Positions 17,510 through 26,446 of a stretch of DNA of 64,000 nucleotides are shown here, one piece after another (within the stretch, counting starts at the first letter, position 1; the number at the start of each line of letters is the position of its first letter). The stretch lies in contig CAZXFW010000002.1 in the NCBI GenBank assembly GCA_964640175.1, positions 124,001-188,000 on the forward strand, written 5' to 3'. This DNA is from JACKDX01 sp964640175. Lineage in GTDB: Bacteria; Myxococcota_A; Polyangia; Polyangiales; GCA-016699535. The translations under genes were made by a program, and so were the position numbers. The notes below the pieces were generated by a model, which searched no databases, had not been told where the DNA came from, and was given only the letters and a program-made list of their open reading frames with translations.

Positions 17510-19279
17510 TTAAGAGAGCCGATTGTTCTTCTGCTCGTCCAGCAACGTCGCAGTAATTGCGATTGCTTTACGCGCACGCTGCAAGAATTCTTCGTCTACG
17601 GTCATCTTATTGACAGCGGCTTCGAGCTTTTCTTGCAAATCAACCTGCGTTGCCTCCATTGCACTGATCCGTGCAGCGTCCTGAGCTTTGTCATTCTGAA
17701 GCGATCCGATGTGTTCCCGTGCAGCACGCAAATCCCCCACCGTGGCCTGATGCTCTTTCTGCAACCCCTCAAGCTGAGCCTCAAGCGTTTGAATCGTGGC
17801 AGAAAGTGCTTCTTTCATGTGCCCCGCGTCAGATTCCGCCTGGCGTAAAGATTCCTGTGTTTCTTCTAATTGAGATTCAATGTTAGCCAACCGACGACCT
17901 AAGAGCGCGAGCTCTTCGGCGTGCTTAGACTGCTGATGCCGAATTTCAGTGTCATGCTTTTGCTGCAGTTTGTCCCGAAGCGCTACGATAGCGTCTTCAT
18001 GCTCTTGGGAAGCTCGTTCCAAGGCCTGCTGTTTCGCCCTCTCGCTCTCAACCATGCGCTGTTCTGCGTCCGCTTCCAGTTCTTTACGCAATGCCTCACG
18101 TTCTGCAGCCGACATTGCTTTAAACTCAGCCATGGCATTTTCATGCGCTTGGTTAGCAGCTGCCAAAGCCTCTTCCCCACGTTGTGCCTGAGCCTCAGCA
18201 GCTTCCGCTCGTTCACGGGTTTCCCCAAGACGCTGGGAAAGCTTTGCCTTGTCGGCAACAAGCCCCGTATTTTGCTCCCTGCCTGCCTCCAGATCTTTTT
18301 CCAAAGCGGCAATCTGCTCACGCAAATCCGTCAGCTCCCGTTCAGCTTTAAGCGCATTGTCGCTGGCTTCGATCAACTGCCGGTCTCGACTTGTCACCTG
18401 GTCACGAAGGTCGAGAATTTCCTTATCTTTGCGATTAAGTGATTCCCGAAGGTCCAAAAGTTCTCGACCAGACACTGCAGCAACACTCTTTTCTTGTGTT
18501 GCTTTCTTTCGCAACGTTTCGGCTTCATGTTGCAATTTGTCGGCTTCCGCAGCACGACGCTTTGCCGTGTCCATTAACTCTTGGATTTCCTCACGTGCGG
18601 CCGATAACTCCTCACGCAGCAGTGCCATCTCAGCCTCGTCTTCAGTAGACCTTAACGGCATGGCTTCAGCCATAGCTCCCATGGGCGCAATCACGTTGAC
18701 GTCTGTCTGATCCATATACCGCGCGGAAGACGTCGCATTGTCCTGCTCATTGAGGATCAATGAACCAAAAGCAGACTCGGCAAATTCTTCAATCTCCGAA
18801 TCCACCCCCGCTCCCTCATCTCCAGGGGCCTCTTGCGACACCTCTTCAACGTACATGCCCGTGCTATCAACACTGATGGCCCCGCTCAAATCATCCGCCA
18901 CCATCTCGTTCAAGGGCAAGACATGGCGAACCCGTTCCAACAATTCCTCAAAGGACACAGGCTTGTGAATGTAGTCATCGGCTCGCGCGCTAAGACGGCG
19001 ATGTTGCTCAAAAATATCTTCCGTCGCTTCACTGGAAAGCACAAAGAGCGGTATGTCTTTGAGTTCTGACGATGTGCGGATTTTCTTGCATACCACCCAG
19101 CCATTGAGATTGTGTAACTCCACTGAAAGCAAAATTAAATCAGGAGCCAACATCTTTGCAGACGCTAACGCTTGGTGCCCGTCGTCTACAACATCGACGT
19201 GTATACCTAAACGCTCGAATCCATCCCGGATTACCTGTGAGAACTTCGGATCACTGTCGAGTAGTAGGATACGCTCCAT
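17510..19279 (-). CDS. Pseudo-receiver plus coiled-coil protein, FrzS/AglZ-like
   Basis: A protein of 589 residues. Residues 1-125 form a receiver fold (D8/D10 acidic residues, K106 in HKPVSFEEL), but the phospho-acceptor Asp is replaced by Ser52 (LILLSVEL). Segments such as SSEATEDIFEQHRRLSARADDY resemble the pseudo-receivers of Myxococcus FrzS and AglZ. After an acidic linker (about 130-210) comes an almost continuous heptad coiled coil to about residue 565, rich in Glu, Ala, Arg and Gln. In Myxococcus these proteins act in polarity and motility; that role here is inferred from architecture only. No motility gene cluster is adjacent. Confidence 0.8.
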   Translation of the reverse strand: MERILLLDSDPKFSQVIRDGFERLGIHVDVVDDGHQALASAKMLAPDLILLSVELHNLNGWVVCKKIRTSSELKDIPLFVLSSEATEDIFEQHRRLSARADDYIHKPVSFEELLERVRHVLPLNEMVADDLSGAISVDSTGMYVEEVSQEAPGDEGAGVDSEIEEFAESAFGSLILNEQDNATSSARYMDQTDVNVIAPMGAMAEAMPLRSTEDEAEMALLREELSAAREEIQELMDTAKRRAAEADKLQHEAETLRKKATQEKSVAAVSGRELLDLRESLNRKDKEILDLRDQVTSRDRQLIEASDNALKAERELTDLREQIAALEKDLEAGREQNTGLVADKAKLSQRLGETRERAEAAEAQAQRGEEALAAANQAHENAMAEFKAMSAAEREALRKELEADAEQRMVESERAKQQALERASQEHEDAIVALRDKLQQKHDTEIRHQQSKHAEELALLGRRLANIESQLEETQESLRQAESDAGHMKEALSATIQTLEAQLEGLQKEHQATVGDLRAAREHIGSLQNDKAQDAARISAMEATQVDLQEKLEAAVNKMTVDEEFLQRARKAIAITATLLDEQKNNRLS

Positions 19280-19369
19280 ACAAGCCCCATAGGCCCGGTT
19301 CTTAAGAATACCGCCCCATGTTGCCGCATGTCAAAATCCATCACCAACAACCGAGAAAACACGGCTTAG

Positions 19370-20176
19370 TTATTTCACGCTCATCGATGCAACCAGCCTT
19401 AGCATCTGATGCGGCGGAAGATCGCCGGCGAATGTATAGAGCACCCCATTGTCTTCAAACGCTGAAATCGTACGCCCTGCAATACGGTAATAGTAGATTT
19501 CCCGGCCTCCAAAATTGACCTTGTCACCTTGACGCCACGTGTCGGGATACGACTCTGAGACAACGACCATAATGCGTCGGTGCCCTGATACGTAATACAG
19601 AGTGGCCACTGGCTTTTGTTGGATCTGAGCAAATCTAGCCCCAGAGAATCGAATTCCCGTATTTTGAAAAATCACCGGATAAACGGGCACCGGCACTTTA
19701 TCTTGAAAATAGGTCGGCAACGCCTCAGCGTCCTCGATATCCATAGGCAACTGACGCGCATGAAGCTGCTGCACCTCACCATACAGCCCCAAGGCTCCCG
19801 CGGAGACTTTCTGAGACATGGAATCATCGGCAACCCGTAAGACCGAAAAAAGCACGACGCCAAGCACAGCCGCAGGTGCCACATATTTCCACGGCATCGG
19901 CACCCAGCGAATCAATGGTCGATCGGCATCCTTCTCGGCATCAAGCCTCTTTGCCTCCTCTAGGATTTCTTGCTGAAGGCGTTCTTTGGCTTCGGCCGAC
20001 ATCCCAACATCTTTAAACGCCCGTTTGACACATCGGGTTTGCACTGAAAATGCTTCCACCAACTCTCGACAGGCCCCACACTTTTGAAGGTGATCTTCAA
20101 ACACAATACACGTGCTTGGACTGGCTTCTCCGTCCAAATACGTATCAATACGCTCGCGAAGCAAACTGCACTTCAT
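19370..20176 (-). CDS. Zinc-binding anti-sigma factor
   Basis: A protein of 268 residues. The ATG at 20176 has an AAGGAG site and overlaps the sigma-factor stop (ATGA). Residues 1-70 hold a ZAS/zf-HC2 domain with the HLQKCGAC motif (H-x3-C-x2-C) that binds zinc in anti-sigma factors such as RsrA and ChrR. A single membrane segment follows at about residues 95-115 (KYVAPAAVLGVVLFSVL), then a periplasmic domain of about 150 residues with no known match. It should hold the upstream ECF factor at the membrane and release it on an envelope or redox signal. Confidence 0.85.
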   Translation of the reverse strand: MKCSLLRERIDTYLDGEASPSTCIVFEDHLQKCGACRELVEAFSVQTRCVKRAFKDVGMSAEAKERLQQEILEEAKRLDAEKDADRPLIRWVPMPWKYVAPAAVLGVVLFSVLRVADDSMSQKVSAGALGLYGEVQQLHARQLPMDIEDAEALPTYFQDKVPVPVYPVIFQNTGIRFSGARFAQIQQKPVATLYYVSGHRRIMVVVSESYPDTWRQGDKVNFGGREIYYYRIAGRTISAFEDNGVLYTFAGDLPPHQMLRLVASMSVK

Positions 20177-20811
20177 GTTGAATGCTCCTTCGTTCGGCGA
20201 TATGCATCGAGTTGAATCGTATTGGACGCCGCTTTCTCTGCCATATCGCTCTGAATCCCATGCGCTTTGGCCTGTTCCATCAAGTGTGCTTGTACCGTGC
20301 GCCTTGCACGATAGAGACGTGACATCACCGTACCGATGGGACAATTCGTAACAGACGCTATCTCTCGATAGGAAAGCTCCTCCACATCCGCCAATAACAA
20401 AACGATGCGGTAGTCCTCAGGCAGACGATTGACAGCTTCTTGGATTTCCCGATCCACAATGGCGCGGTGTACCGCATCAATGGGGTCTCGAAACCATTCC
20501 AAAGCCTCTCGATTCACCAGGTTTTCCGTCACCAAAGCGGTCGTTTCCTCTGCCTCTAGATCAGCCGCTTTCCGATGCTTTCGATAGTGATTAAAATGCG
20601 AATTGATAAGAATGCGTAATAACCAGGCTTTCGCGTTGGTCCCTGGATTGAATTGTTCCCGAAACCGATAGGCCTTGAGCATCGTTTCCTGAACGAGGTC
20701 CTCGGCATCCGCCATATTGCGGGTTAAATTGAGTGCCATCCCATAAAGCACGTCCATATGGGGGAACACCAAATCTTGAAACATGTCGGAATCGTCCCGT
20801 TTTTTACGCAT
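20173..20811 (-). CDS. ECF-type RNA polymerase sigma factor
   Basis: A group 4 (ECF) sigma factor of 212 residues. Region 2 is seen at residues about 15-85 (DAEDLVQETMLKAYRF; NAKAWLLRILINSHFN) and region 4 at about 130-195 (LPEDYRIVLLLADVEELSYREIASV, CPIGTVMSRLYRARR), the latter a helix-turn-helix for the -35 element. Two ATGs (20811 and 20784) could start it; the first is taken since it keeps basic residues common in the family. It lies 41 bp after phaR and overlaps its anti-sigma gene, so the four genes tatA-phaR-sigma-anti-sigma are likely one transcript. Confidence 0.9.
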   Translation of the reverse strand: MRKKRDDSDMFQDLVFPHMDVLYGMALNLTRNMADAEDLVQETMLKAYRFREQFNPGTNAKAWLLRILINSHFNHYRKHRKAADLEAEETTALVTENLVNREALEWFRDPIDAVHRAIVDREIQEAVNRLPEDYRIVLLLADVEELSYREIASVTNCPIGTVMSRLYRARRTVQAHLMEQAKAHGIQSDMAEKAASNTIQLDAYRRTKEHST

Positions 20812-20852
20812 TTTCAGAGCTTTCTTTGATTAAAACACGCAAAACCGGACTT

Positions 20853-21530
20853 TTATTCCGAGGAGCCTTTCTGGACAGGTTGAGCAGCCTTTGGCCCCCC
20901 GGCATCCTCCCCAGAGCCTCCAGCACTCCCCCCTTGGGCGACAGCCTTAAGCTTGGCCTCTAGCTCTTCGATGCGACTGGCCAACCTTTTAACTTCAGAC
21001 TGCATTTGGTGTAGCGGAGCAATAGCGCCACCCACAATGGAGCGCATACGCTCGTCTACCAGTCGATGAACCTCTTCAAAAATTTCCTTGGGATACGACA
21101 TCATGTTTCGTCGTGAGCTTTCAGCTTGCCCGGCTTGGTCAGTCGAGGACTCAGACCTAGCCACGGCAAAACGTTGCTTGGTCTTGTCCCGAATCGTCGC
21201 CACCAAACGCTCGCCGCCTTGTTGAATTAAAGAACGAAGCGAACCTGTCCCGTGAGCACCTTTATCGTCTGAATGGCCTCGACGTTCTTCTTCGTAATAG
21301 ATGATCTGTGCCAACGTCACCCGAGTAAGATCTTCTTTGGTGGCGTTATCGATGATCTGCACATCCTCGCCAGCACGCACATAGTCTGCTACCTGCGAAA
21401 GGGTGATGTAACGGCTCTCGACGGTATCGTAGAGCTTGCGATTCGCATAGCGCTTGATAACCCGCTTGGGCGCATCTGCACGCGCTGTGCCATCCGAGAC
21501 GTCGGAATGCAGTGGTTTGTCATGCTCCAA
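20853..21530 (-). CDS. phaR: PhaR-like polyhydroxyalkanoate synthesis regulator
   Basis: A protein of 225 residues. Residues 20-80 match the PHB/PHA accumulation regulator DNA-binding domain (RVIKRYANRKLYDTVESRYI, VQIIDNATKEDLT, IIYYEEE). A central segment is polar, and a C-terminal coiled coil with an Ala/Gly-rich tail completes it. PhaR in other bacteria senses polymer and represses phasin genes. No phaC, phasin or phaZ gene is visible in the window, and in Deltaproteobacteria such proteins may regulate other storage or growth genes. The start is a TTG with an AAGGG site 8 bp upstream; the nearest ATG is out of frame. Confidence 0.85.
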   Translation of the reverse strand: MEHDKPLHSDVSDGTARADAPKRVIKRYANRKLYDTVESRYITLSQVADYVRAGEDVQIIDNATKEDLTRVTLAQIIYYEEERRGHSDDKGAHGTGSLRSLIQQGGERLVATIRDKTKQRFAVARSESSTDQAGQAESSRRNMMSYPKEIFEEVHRLVDERMRSIVGGAIAPLHQMQSEVKRLASRIEELEAKLKAVAQGGSAGGSGEDAGGPKAAQPVQKGSSE

Positions 21531-21550
21531 GACGATTGCCCTTGGTTAAG

Positions 21551-21823
21551 TTAACTCGGCTCGGATGAACCGGGCTTTTTATGAAGCACGTGTGCGTCTT
21601 CAGCGTCAGACACATGATGCTCAACCCGCGGGGCACGGGTATCGGAAGGCATTTGCTTATCCGCAGGAGTGACTTTAATTTCATCTTCGCTATGGAGGCC
21701 ACGTTTGAAGTTTTTAATGGCTTTTCCGAAACCCTCGCCAATCTGAGGCAAGCGGTTTGCGCCAAAAATAAGCACCGCAATCACTAGAATCAACAATATT
21801 TCGGGAAAACCAATGTTGGGCAC
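21551..21823 (-). CDS. tatA: Twin-arginine translocase subunit TatA/TatE
   Basis: A protein of 90 residues with the TatA layout: a short N-terminal hydrophobic helix (ILLILVIAVLIFGANRLPQIG, residues 9-29), the FG hinge, an amphipathic helix with EGFGKAIKNFKRG, and a charged unstructured tail. TatA oligomerises to let folded proteins cross the cytoplasmic membrane. tatB and tatC are not seen nearby. The residue after the start is Pro-Asn-Ile-Gly-Phe-Pro-Glu, matching the usual polar residue position before the helix. It begins an operon with phaR 20 bp downstream. Confidence 0.92.
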   Translation of the reverse strand: MPNIGFPEILLILVIAVLIFGANRLPQIGEGFGKAIKNFKRGLHSEDEIKVTPADKQMPSDTRAPRVEHHVSDAEDAHVLHKKPGSSEPS

Positions 21824-21919
21824 AGTGCTATCCTCCTAGGACAAGACGCGATACATAGTCTGGTTAAGCTTACGCCTTGAGACGTGCATGGGCAAGTCTT
21901 GAGGCAGGAACATCCCACA

Positions 21920-23107
21920 ATGAGCACAATCATCCTACGTAATGGCCATGTTAAGCCCGTCTGGGCCGGGCACCCCTGGGTGTTTGCTCAGGCAATCAAA
22001 ACCATCGAAGGCGCACCCACGGATGGTGACATCGTACGAGTGACCAATGAAACCGGGAGGTTTCTCGGACAAGGATTCTATTCCCCCCATTCTGCAATCC
22101 CGGTACGTATTCTCAGCCATGATCCAAGCGAAACCTTGGACGCGGGCTTTTTACACCACCGCATTGAAAAAGCGTATCGACTACGGACTGGCATATTGGG
22201 ATTACCTAACGAGCACACCAATGGTTATCGCCTTATTCATTCCGAAGGGGACCATTTGGGAGGACTGACTGTCGACATGTACGGCGATGTAGCAGCTGTA
22301 CAATTTTCAACCATTGGCATGAAACAGCGTGAGGATGACATCGTTGCAAGCGTTCAGCGCATCACCCACGCAAAAACCGTTGTTGAAATTGCGCGTTCCA
22401 ACACTCAGCGCCTGGAAGGATTCGAAGCAACCACGCAAGTCGTGCGAGGGCCATCCATTGACGCGCTTAGTTTTAAAGAAGCAGGCATTCACTATTCCAT
22501 TCCATTGGACGTTGGCCAGAAAACCGGGTTCTACTTCGACCAACGAGAAACACGAACGCTGGTACAAACTCTTGCCCATGACAAACGCGTCCTAGATGCA
22601 TTTTGCTACCTCGGATCTTTTTCCCTGGCGGCCCTTAAAGGAGGCGCCCGACACACCACAGCGATCGATTCTTCCGCCTCTGTACTCGCCACAGCCGCAT
22701 CCATTGTTGAAACGAATGGCTATGGTGGCCAGGTGGAATTTGTTCGCGCGGATGTCCGAACCTCGTTTCCGGCACTGCGTGATCGTAACCAGAAGTATGA
22801 TTTTATAATTGTGGATCCGCCTAAATTGATTCCCTCCATCAAACATTTAGCTCAAGGACGCCGTGCTTACCAAAAAATTAATACGGCTGCGCTACGCCTT
22901 CTTGATACCGAAGGCCTTTTACTAAGCTGTTCATGCTCAGCGGCGTTAGGCATGAACGACTTATTGCGTGTGATGGCGCTTTCTGCCAAAGAAGCCTCAC
23001 GCAATGTTCAGGTGTTGAAGTTAGGCATCCAAGGGCCCGACCATCCCACCCTGCCTGCATTCCCTGAAGGACGCTATCTAAAGTATGTTCTTATGAAGGT
23101 AGAGTAA
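21920..23107 (+). CDS. RlmI-like class I rRNA (cytosine-C5) methyltransferase
   Basis: A protein of 395 residues: an N-terminal PUA domain (KPVWAGHPWVFAQAI, residues about 11-80), a central EEHAD-like domain, and a SAM-dependent methyltransferase domain with DAFCYLGSFSLAALKGGA (motif I), DPPKLIPS (motif IV) and SCSCSAAL holding the catalytic Cys. The pattern fits RlmI, which makes m5C1962 in E. coli 23S rRNA, or a close relative. I start at the ATG at 21920 where the conserved region begins; a GTG at 21884 extends it without support. The next gene begins 2 bp after its stop. Confidence 0.85.
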   Translation: MSTIILRNGHVKPVWAGHPWVFAQAIKTIEGAPTDGDIVRVTNETGRFLGQGFYSPHSAIPVRILSHDPSETLDAGFLHHRIEKAYRLRTGILGLPNEHTNGYRLIHSEGDHLGGLTVDMYGDVAAVQFSTIGMKQREDDIVASVQRITHAKTVVEIARSNTQRLEGFEATTQVVRGPSIDALSFKEAGIHYSIPLDVGQKTGFYFDQRETRTLVQTLAHDKRVLDAFCYLGSFSLAALKGGARHTTAIDSSASVLATAASIVETNGYGGQVEFVRADVRTSFPALRDRNQKYDFIIVDPPKLIPSIKHLAQGRRAYQKINTAALRLLDTEGLLLSCSCSAALGMNDLLRVMALSAKEASRNVQVLKLGIQGPDHPTLPAFPEGRYLKYVLMKVE

Positions 23108-23109
23108 CC

Positions 23110-23904
23110 ATGCCAGTTGCCTTATCCAACCTCTCGCTCGAAGAGTGTCAACGCTTGCAAGGCATCGCGTTTGACATCGATGATACATTGACCCGGGATG
23201 GACGTCTCGAAGCCATTGGGTACGACGCATTATGGAAACTTCATCAACACAAACTCCGTTTAGTCGCAGTTACCGGGCGTCCCTGGGGCGTGGCGCACGT
23301 CATTGCACAACACTGGCCTATCGACGCTGCAGTCGCGGAAAATGGCGCCTGCTGGATTGCCCGCTCTGGGCATACGTTATTGGAGGGAACACTTTCATCC
23401 AACAATGCACACACACAACGTAAGCTCGAACAACTTCAACACGACATAAAAACCCAATTGCCTCAGGTGTCGGTGGCACACGATCACCCGTTACGTCGAT
23501 ATGACTTGGCGTTTGATATTGGCGAATACATCAAGCTCCCAGAAAAAGACATTCAGCGGCTAAAAGACATCATCGAAGCCCATGGGGCCATCTCTGTTCG
23601 CTCTACGGTGCATTTGCATGCCCAATTCGGCAACTGGGATAAAGCACAAGGCGTCTGTCACGTCGCAAAGGAAATTTTCCATATCGATATGAATGCTGAA
23701 AAATCCCGTTGGTTATTCATCGGTGATAGTTCAAATGACGCAGCAGCGTTTGATTTTTTCCCTCTGAGCGTGGGGGTGGCAAACATCGAGCCCTTTTTGC
23801 CAACGCTTCCCACGCCACCTCGCTACATCACGATGGCCGATCGAGGGCTAGGGTTTGCAGAGTGTGCACACACACTTTTGGAGCTTAGAAAACACGCTGG
23901 TTAG
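23110..23904 (+). CDS. HAD-superfamily phosphatase (type IIB cap)
   Basis: A protein of 264 residues with the HAD motifs: FDIDDTLTRDG (nucleophile and acid Asp, about residues 19-29), AVTGRP (motif II) and IGDSSNDAAAF (motif IV Mg2+ ligands). The cap is between motifs II and III, as in Cof-type, sucrose- or mannosylglycerate-phosphate phosphatases, so a sugar phosphate is the likely substrate. The motif III Lys is probably in NWDKAQG. It starts 2 bp after the methyltransferase gene and is likely co-transcribed with it. The specific substrate is unknown. Confidence 0.85.
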   Translation: MPVALSNLSLEECQRLQGIAFDIDDTLTRDGRLEAIGYDALWKLHQHKLRLVAVTGRPWGVAHVIAQHWPIDAAVAENGACWIARSGHTLLEGTLSSNNAHTQRKLEQLQHDIKTQLPQVSVAHDHPLRRYDLAFDIGEYIKLPEKDIQRLKDIIEAHGAISVRSTVHLHAQFGNWDKAQGVCHVAKEIFHIDMNAEKSRWLFIGDSSNDAAAFDFFPLSVGVANIEPFLPTLPTPPRYITMADRGLGFAECAHTLLELRKHAG

Positions 23905-23949
23905 CACCTATCCCTAAGCTTCTGCTAGGCTAAAGCCTACAAACACGCA

Positions 23950-25347
23950 TTAAAATGTGCGCGCCTTATCCAGCGCTTCTTGTACCATCTTGGAGTGTTC
24001 TGCCGGATTTTGCCACCGCATCTGACCAGCCTCTGGCAAAAGATGAATCGGATCGAAATACAGAAAATATTGACCCGGCTTAACCGAAGGAGCCGTATAC
24101 ACCGAAATGCCTGTCACACGATCGTAATACTCAAAAGAATGCACATCGCGTTTGCCGCCGCCACCAGGCGCATCCATCACCCACATAGGCGTATTAAACC
24201 CTGCCGTTGTCCCACGAAGGTTTTTTTCCAAATCAATCGCGGTTTGCACGGTGGTGCGCAAGTCTTCAACGCCGCGGACCATATCGTGTTGATACACGTA
24301 ATAAGGATGAACGTTGAGGTAACTCAAGCGTTTGACCAAGAGTTTCATCGTATCAATAGTATCGTTGACGCCTCGCTGAAGCACACTTTGATTGCGTACG
24401 GTCACGCCAGCTTCGAATAACCGATCCATGGCTTGTTTTGTGATTTCCGTAATCTCATTCGGATGATTGAAGTGCGTATGTAACACCACCTCTTTGTGCA
24501 TCTTGCGCCCCATGTCCACCGTGTCGACCAGCGCGCGATACCACTCATCATCGCTCAACAATTTCTGCGGCATCACAGCCGGACCTTTGGTTGCAAAACG
24601 CATACGGCGAATATGATCCATCTTAAGCAAAGTCTCGCCGATGTACCGAAGCTGATCGGGTTTGAGATTGTACATGTCTCCACCGCTCACAACGATATCC
24701 TCAAGCGTGGGCTGAGAAGCGATATAGTCAAATACCGTTTGCCAGCGAGCCAAATTAACTTTGAGGCTAATTTTTTCCACTTCCTCACTGTCAGGACCAA
24801 TGGCATACGAACGCGTGCAAAACCGACAATAGACAGGGCACGTATCGAGCACTAAAAAGAGTGCTTTATCGGGGTAGCGATGCGTCAGCCCAGGAACAGG
24901 AGAATCCACCTGTTCTGCAAGTGTATCCAATCCGAGTTTGGGATGATCCTGTAGCCGCTCTGATTTCAAAGGAATAAACTGTCTGCGTAGCGGATCCACA
25001 TAGGGGCGTTGCCAATCAATCAAGCTGAGTAAATAAGGCGAGACACGAACTGTCATCGGAGCCGCAGCAAAGCCTCCTTCGGCATCTTCCAAAAACTCCG
25101 TGCTCGCAAGTCCTTGAAGGGCATCCAGCAACGTGGAAAGCTTCGTGATTGTATGGCGTGACTGCCACAGATGGCTCATGAAGTCACTTTGGCTTAGAGA
25201 CGCATACGCTGGAATGCGCCTCCAAAAGTCTCCGCCTAGCAGTTCCGTATGACGGAACATCTCAGGTGGCACCGAGACACGCTGTGTCCTAGGAACACTT
25301 TCCTCTTCGTTGAACTGAACCAAACGCATCGGAGGCCGCTTTTCCAT
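23950..25347 (-). CDS. KamA-family radical SAM aminomutase
   Basis: A radical SAM enzyme of 465 residues. The iron-sulphur cluster motif is CPVYCRFCTRSYAIG (Cx3Cx2C, about residues 172-186), followed by VVSGGD and HTHFNHPNEIT, which are characteristic of lysine 2,3-aminomutases and related KamA/EpmB proteins. The N-terminal extension of about 100 residues is longer than in EpmB and fits KamA-like members. The C-terminal part contains GLRTT-like PLP contacts and the VMDAPGGGGK motif of true KamA. It begins only 17 bp from the furthest-upstream in-frame start of the sulfotransferase gene on the opposite strand. Confidence 0.85.
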   Translation of the reverse strand: MEKRPPMRLVQFNEEESVPRTQRVSVPPEMFRHTELLGGDFWRRIPAYASLSQSDFMSHLWQSRHTITKLSTLLDALQGLASTEFLEDAEGGFAAAPMTVRVSPYLLSLIDWQRPYVDPLRRQFIPLKSERLQDHPKLGLDTLAEQVDSPVPGLTHRYPDKALFLVLDTCPVYCRFCTRSYAIGPDSEEVEKISLKVNLARWQTVFDYIASQPTLEDIVVSGGDMYNLKPDQLRYIGETLLKMDHIRRMRFATKGPAVMPQKLLSDDEWYRALVDTVDMGRKMHKEVVLHTHFNHPNEITEITKQAMDRLFEAGVTVRNQSVLQRGVNDTIDTMKLLVKRLSYLNVHPYYVYQHDMVRGVEDLRTTVQTAIDLEKNLRGTTAGFNTPMWVMDAPGGGGKRDVHSFEYYDRVTGISVYTAPSVKPGQYFLYFDPIHLLPEAGQMRWQNPAEHSKMVQEALDKARTF

Positions 25348-25412
25348 AGACCAGTAAATTTACCATGGAAGCACATAAAAGCGAAAAACAGGCTCGACGT
25401 GCAGGAAAGACA

Positions 25413-26438
25413 ATGCAAGGATGCGCCGCTGTGCAAGAAAACCTAATCTTTATCGTATCCCCTCCGCGTAGCGGCTCGACGCTGCTTCAGCGCATGGTCG
25501 GGTCCCATTCGGACATTTTCACCCACCCAGAGCCACATTTGATCACGCCTTTAGCCTACCTTGGCTACTACGACACGGTAGATAAGGCGCCCTTTGACCA
25601 TATCAACTCTGGCGAAGCCATGCGCTTGTTTGTCAGCGGACTACCACACGGAGAAGAGGATTATTTAGACGCTCTGCGCGCGTATGCAGACACGTTGTAT
25701 GGACGAATGCTTGCGACGAGTGGACGTGGTCGCTTCCTCGATAAGACGCCTGCCTATGCTTTGGTGCTGCCATTTTTGGCCAAGCTTTATCCTAACGCAC
25801 GTTACATTGTACTGACGCGTCACCCTCTGGCCATTATGAGTTCGTATGCCAACAGTTTCTTTCAAGGAAACTGGCAAGAGGCCCAAGCATTCAACCCCAT
25901 TCTCAATCGTTATGTTCCAGCCATGGCCCGCTTTCTACGCGAAAAGCCTGCACCACTTATTCACGTGTCCTATGAAGACCTTGTCGCGCATCCCGAAAAG
26001 AATCTGCGGAATATTTTTGAGTTTCTCGGCCTAGAGCATCAACCTCAGGCGGTCAACTACGGTGATCACTTCCAATCGAAGGCAGGGCCTGGTGATCCCA
26101 TCTCAGTGAGCCAACATAGCCGCCCCGTGGAAACCTCCGTGCATACATGGGCTGCAGAACTTAACGCCGATGCTGACACACTTGCATTGGCCCGTCACAT
26201 CATCGATGCGCTCGACCCTTCTGATCTGATGACATGGGGATATCCCAAAGACCATATCTTCGATCCACTAGCCGCACATAAAGGACATGCTTTGACAAAG
26301 TCCAAGCCACCTTTATTCAACAGCCACACCCTTCAAAGACGCATCTTTTTGGCGCTTCGCAAAGACATTCACAACCGTCCCCTTGGCAAAGTCGTTAAAA
26401 AAGTGCGCTACTACTGTGACGTGTTGTTACGGGACTAA
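25413..26438 (+). CDS. Sulfotransferase family protein
   Basis: A protein of 341 residues from the ATG at 25413, which has a GGAAAG site; an in-frame ATG at 25365 would add 16 basic residues but has no site. The 5'-phosphosulfate-binding loop IVSPPRSGSTLLQRMV lies at about residues 13-28, and the 3'-phosphate motif appears as LTRHPLAIMSSYANS. These bind PAPS. VSYEDLVAHPEKNLRNIFEFLGL is also typical of the family. It probably sulfates a glycan, peptide or lipid; substrate unknown. It is convergent with acnA with 8 bp between stops. Confidence 0.85.
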   Translation: MQGCAAVQENLIFIVSPPRSGSTLLQRMVGSHSDIFTHPEPHLITPLAYLGYYDTVDKAPFDHINSGEAMRLFVSGLPHGEEDYLDALRAYADTLYGRMLATSGRGRFLDKTPAYALVLPFLAKLYPNARYIVLTRHPLAIMSSYANSFFQGNWQEAQAFNPILNRYVPAMARFLREKPAPLIHVSYEDLVAHPEKNLRNIFEFLGLEHQPQAVNYGDHFQSKAGPGDPISVSQHSRPVETSVHTWAAELNADADTLALARHIIDALDPSDLMTWGYPKDHIFDPLAAHKGHALTKSKPPLFNSHTLQRRIFLALRKDIHNRPLGKVVKKVRYYCDVLLRD

Positions 26439-26446
26439 AACGCGAC

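Noticed and set aside
23926..23939. TAGGC-TAAA-GCCTA hairpin between convergent genes
   Set aside because: Only five base pairs and no T-run on either strand; too weak to call a terminator.
25354..25363. GTAAATTTAC palindrome between kamA-like and sulfotransferase genes
   Set aside because: Ten bases, AT-rich; expected by chance in 64 kb and flanks do not extend the symmetry.
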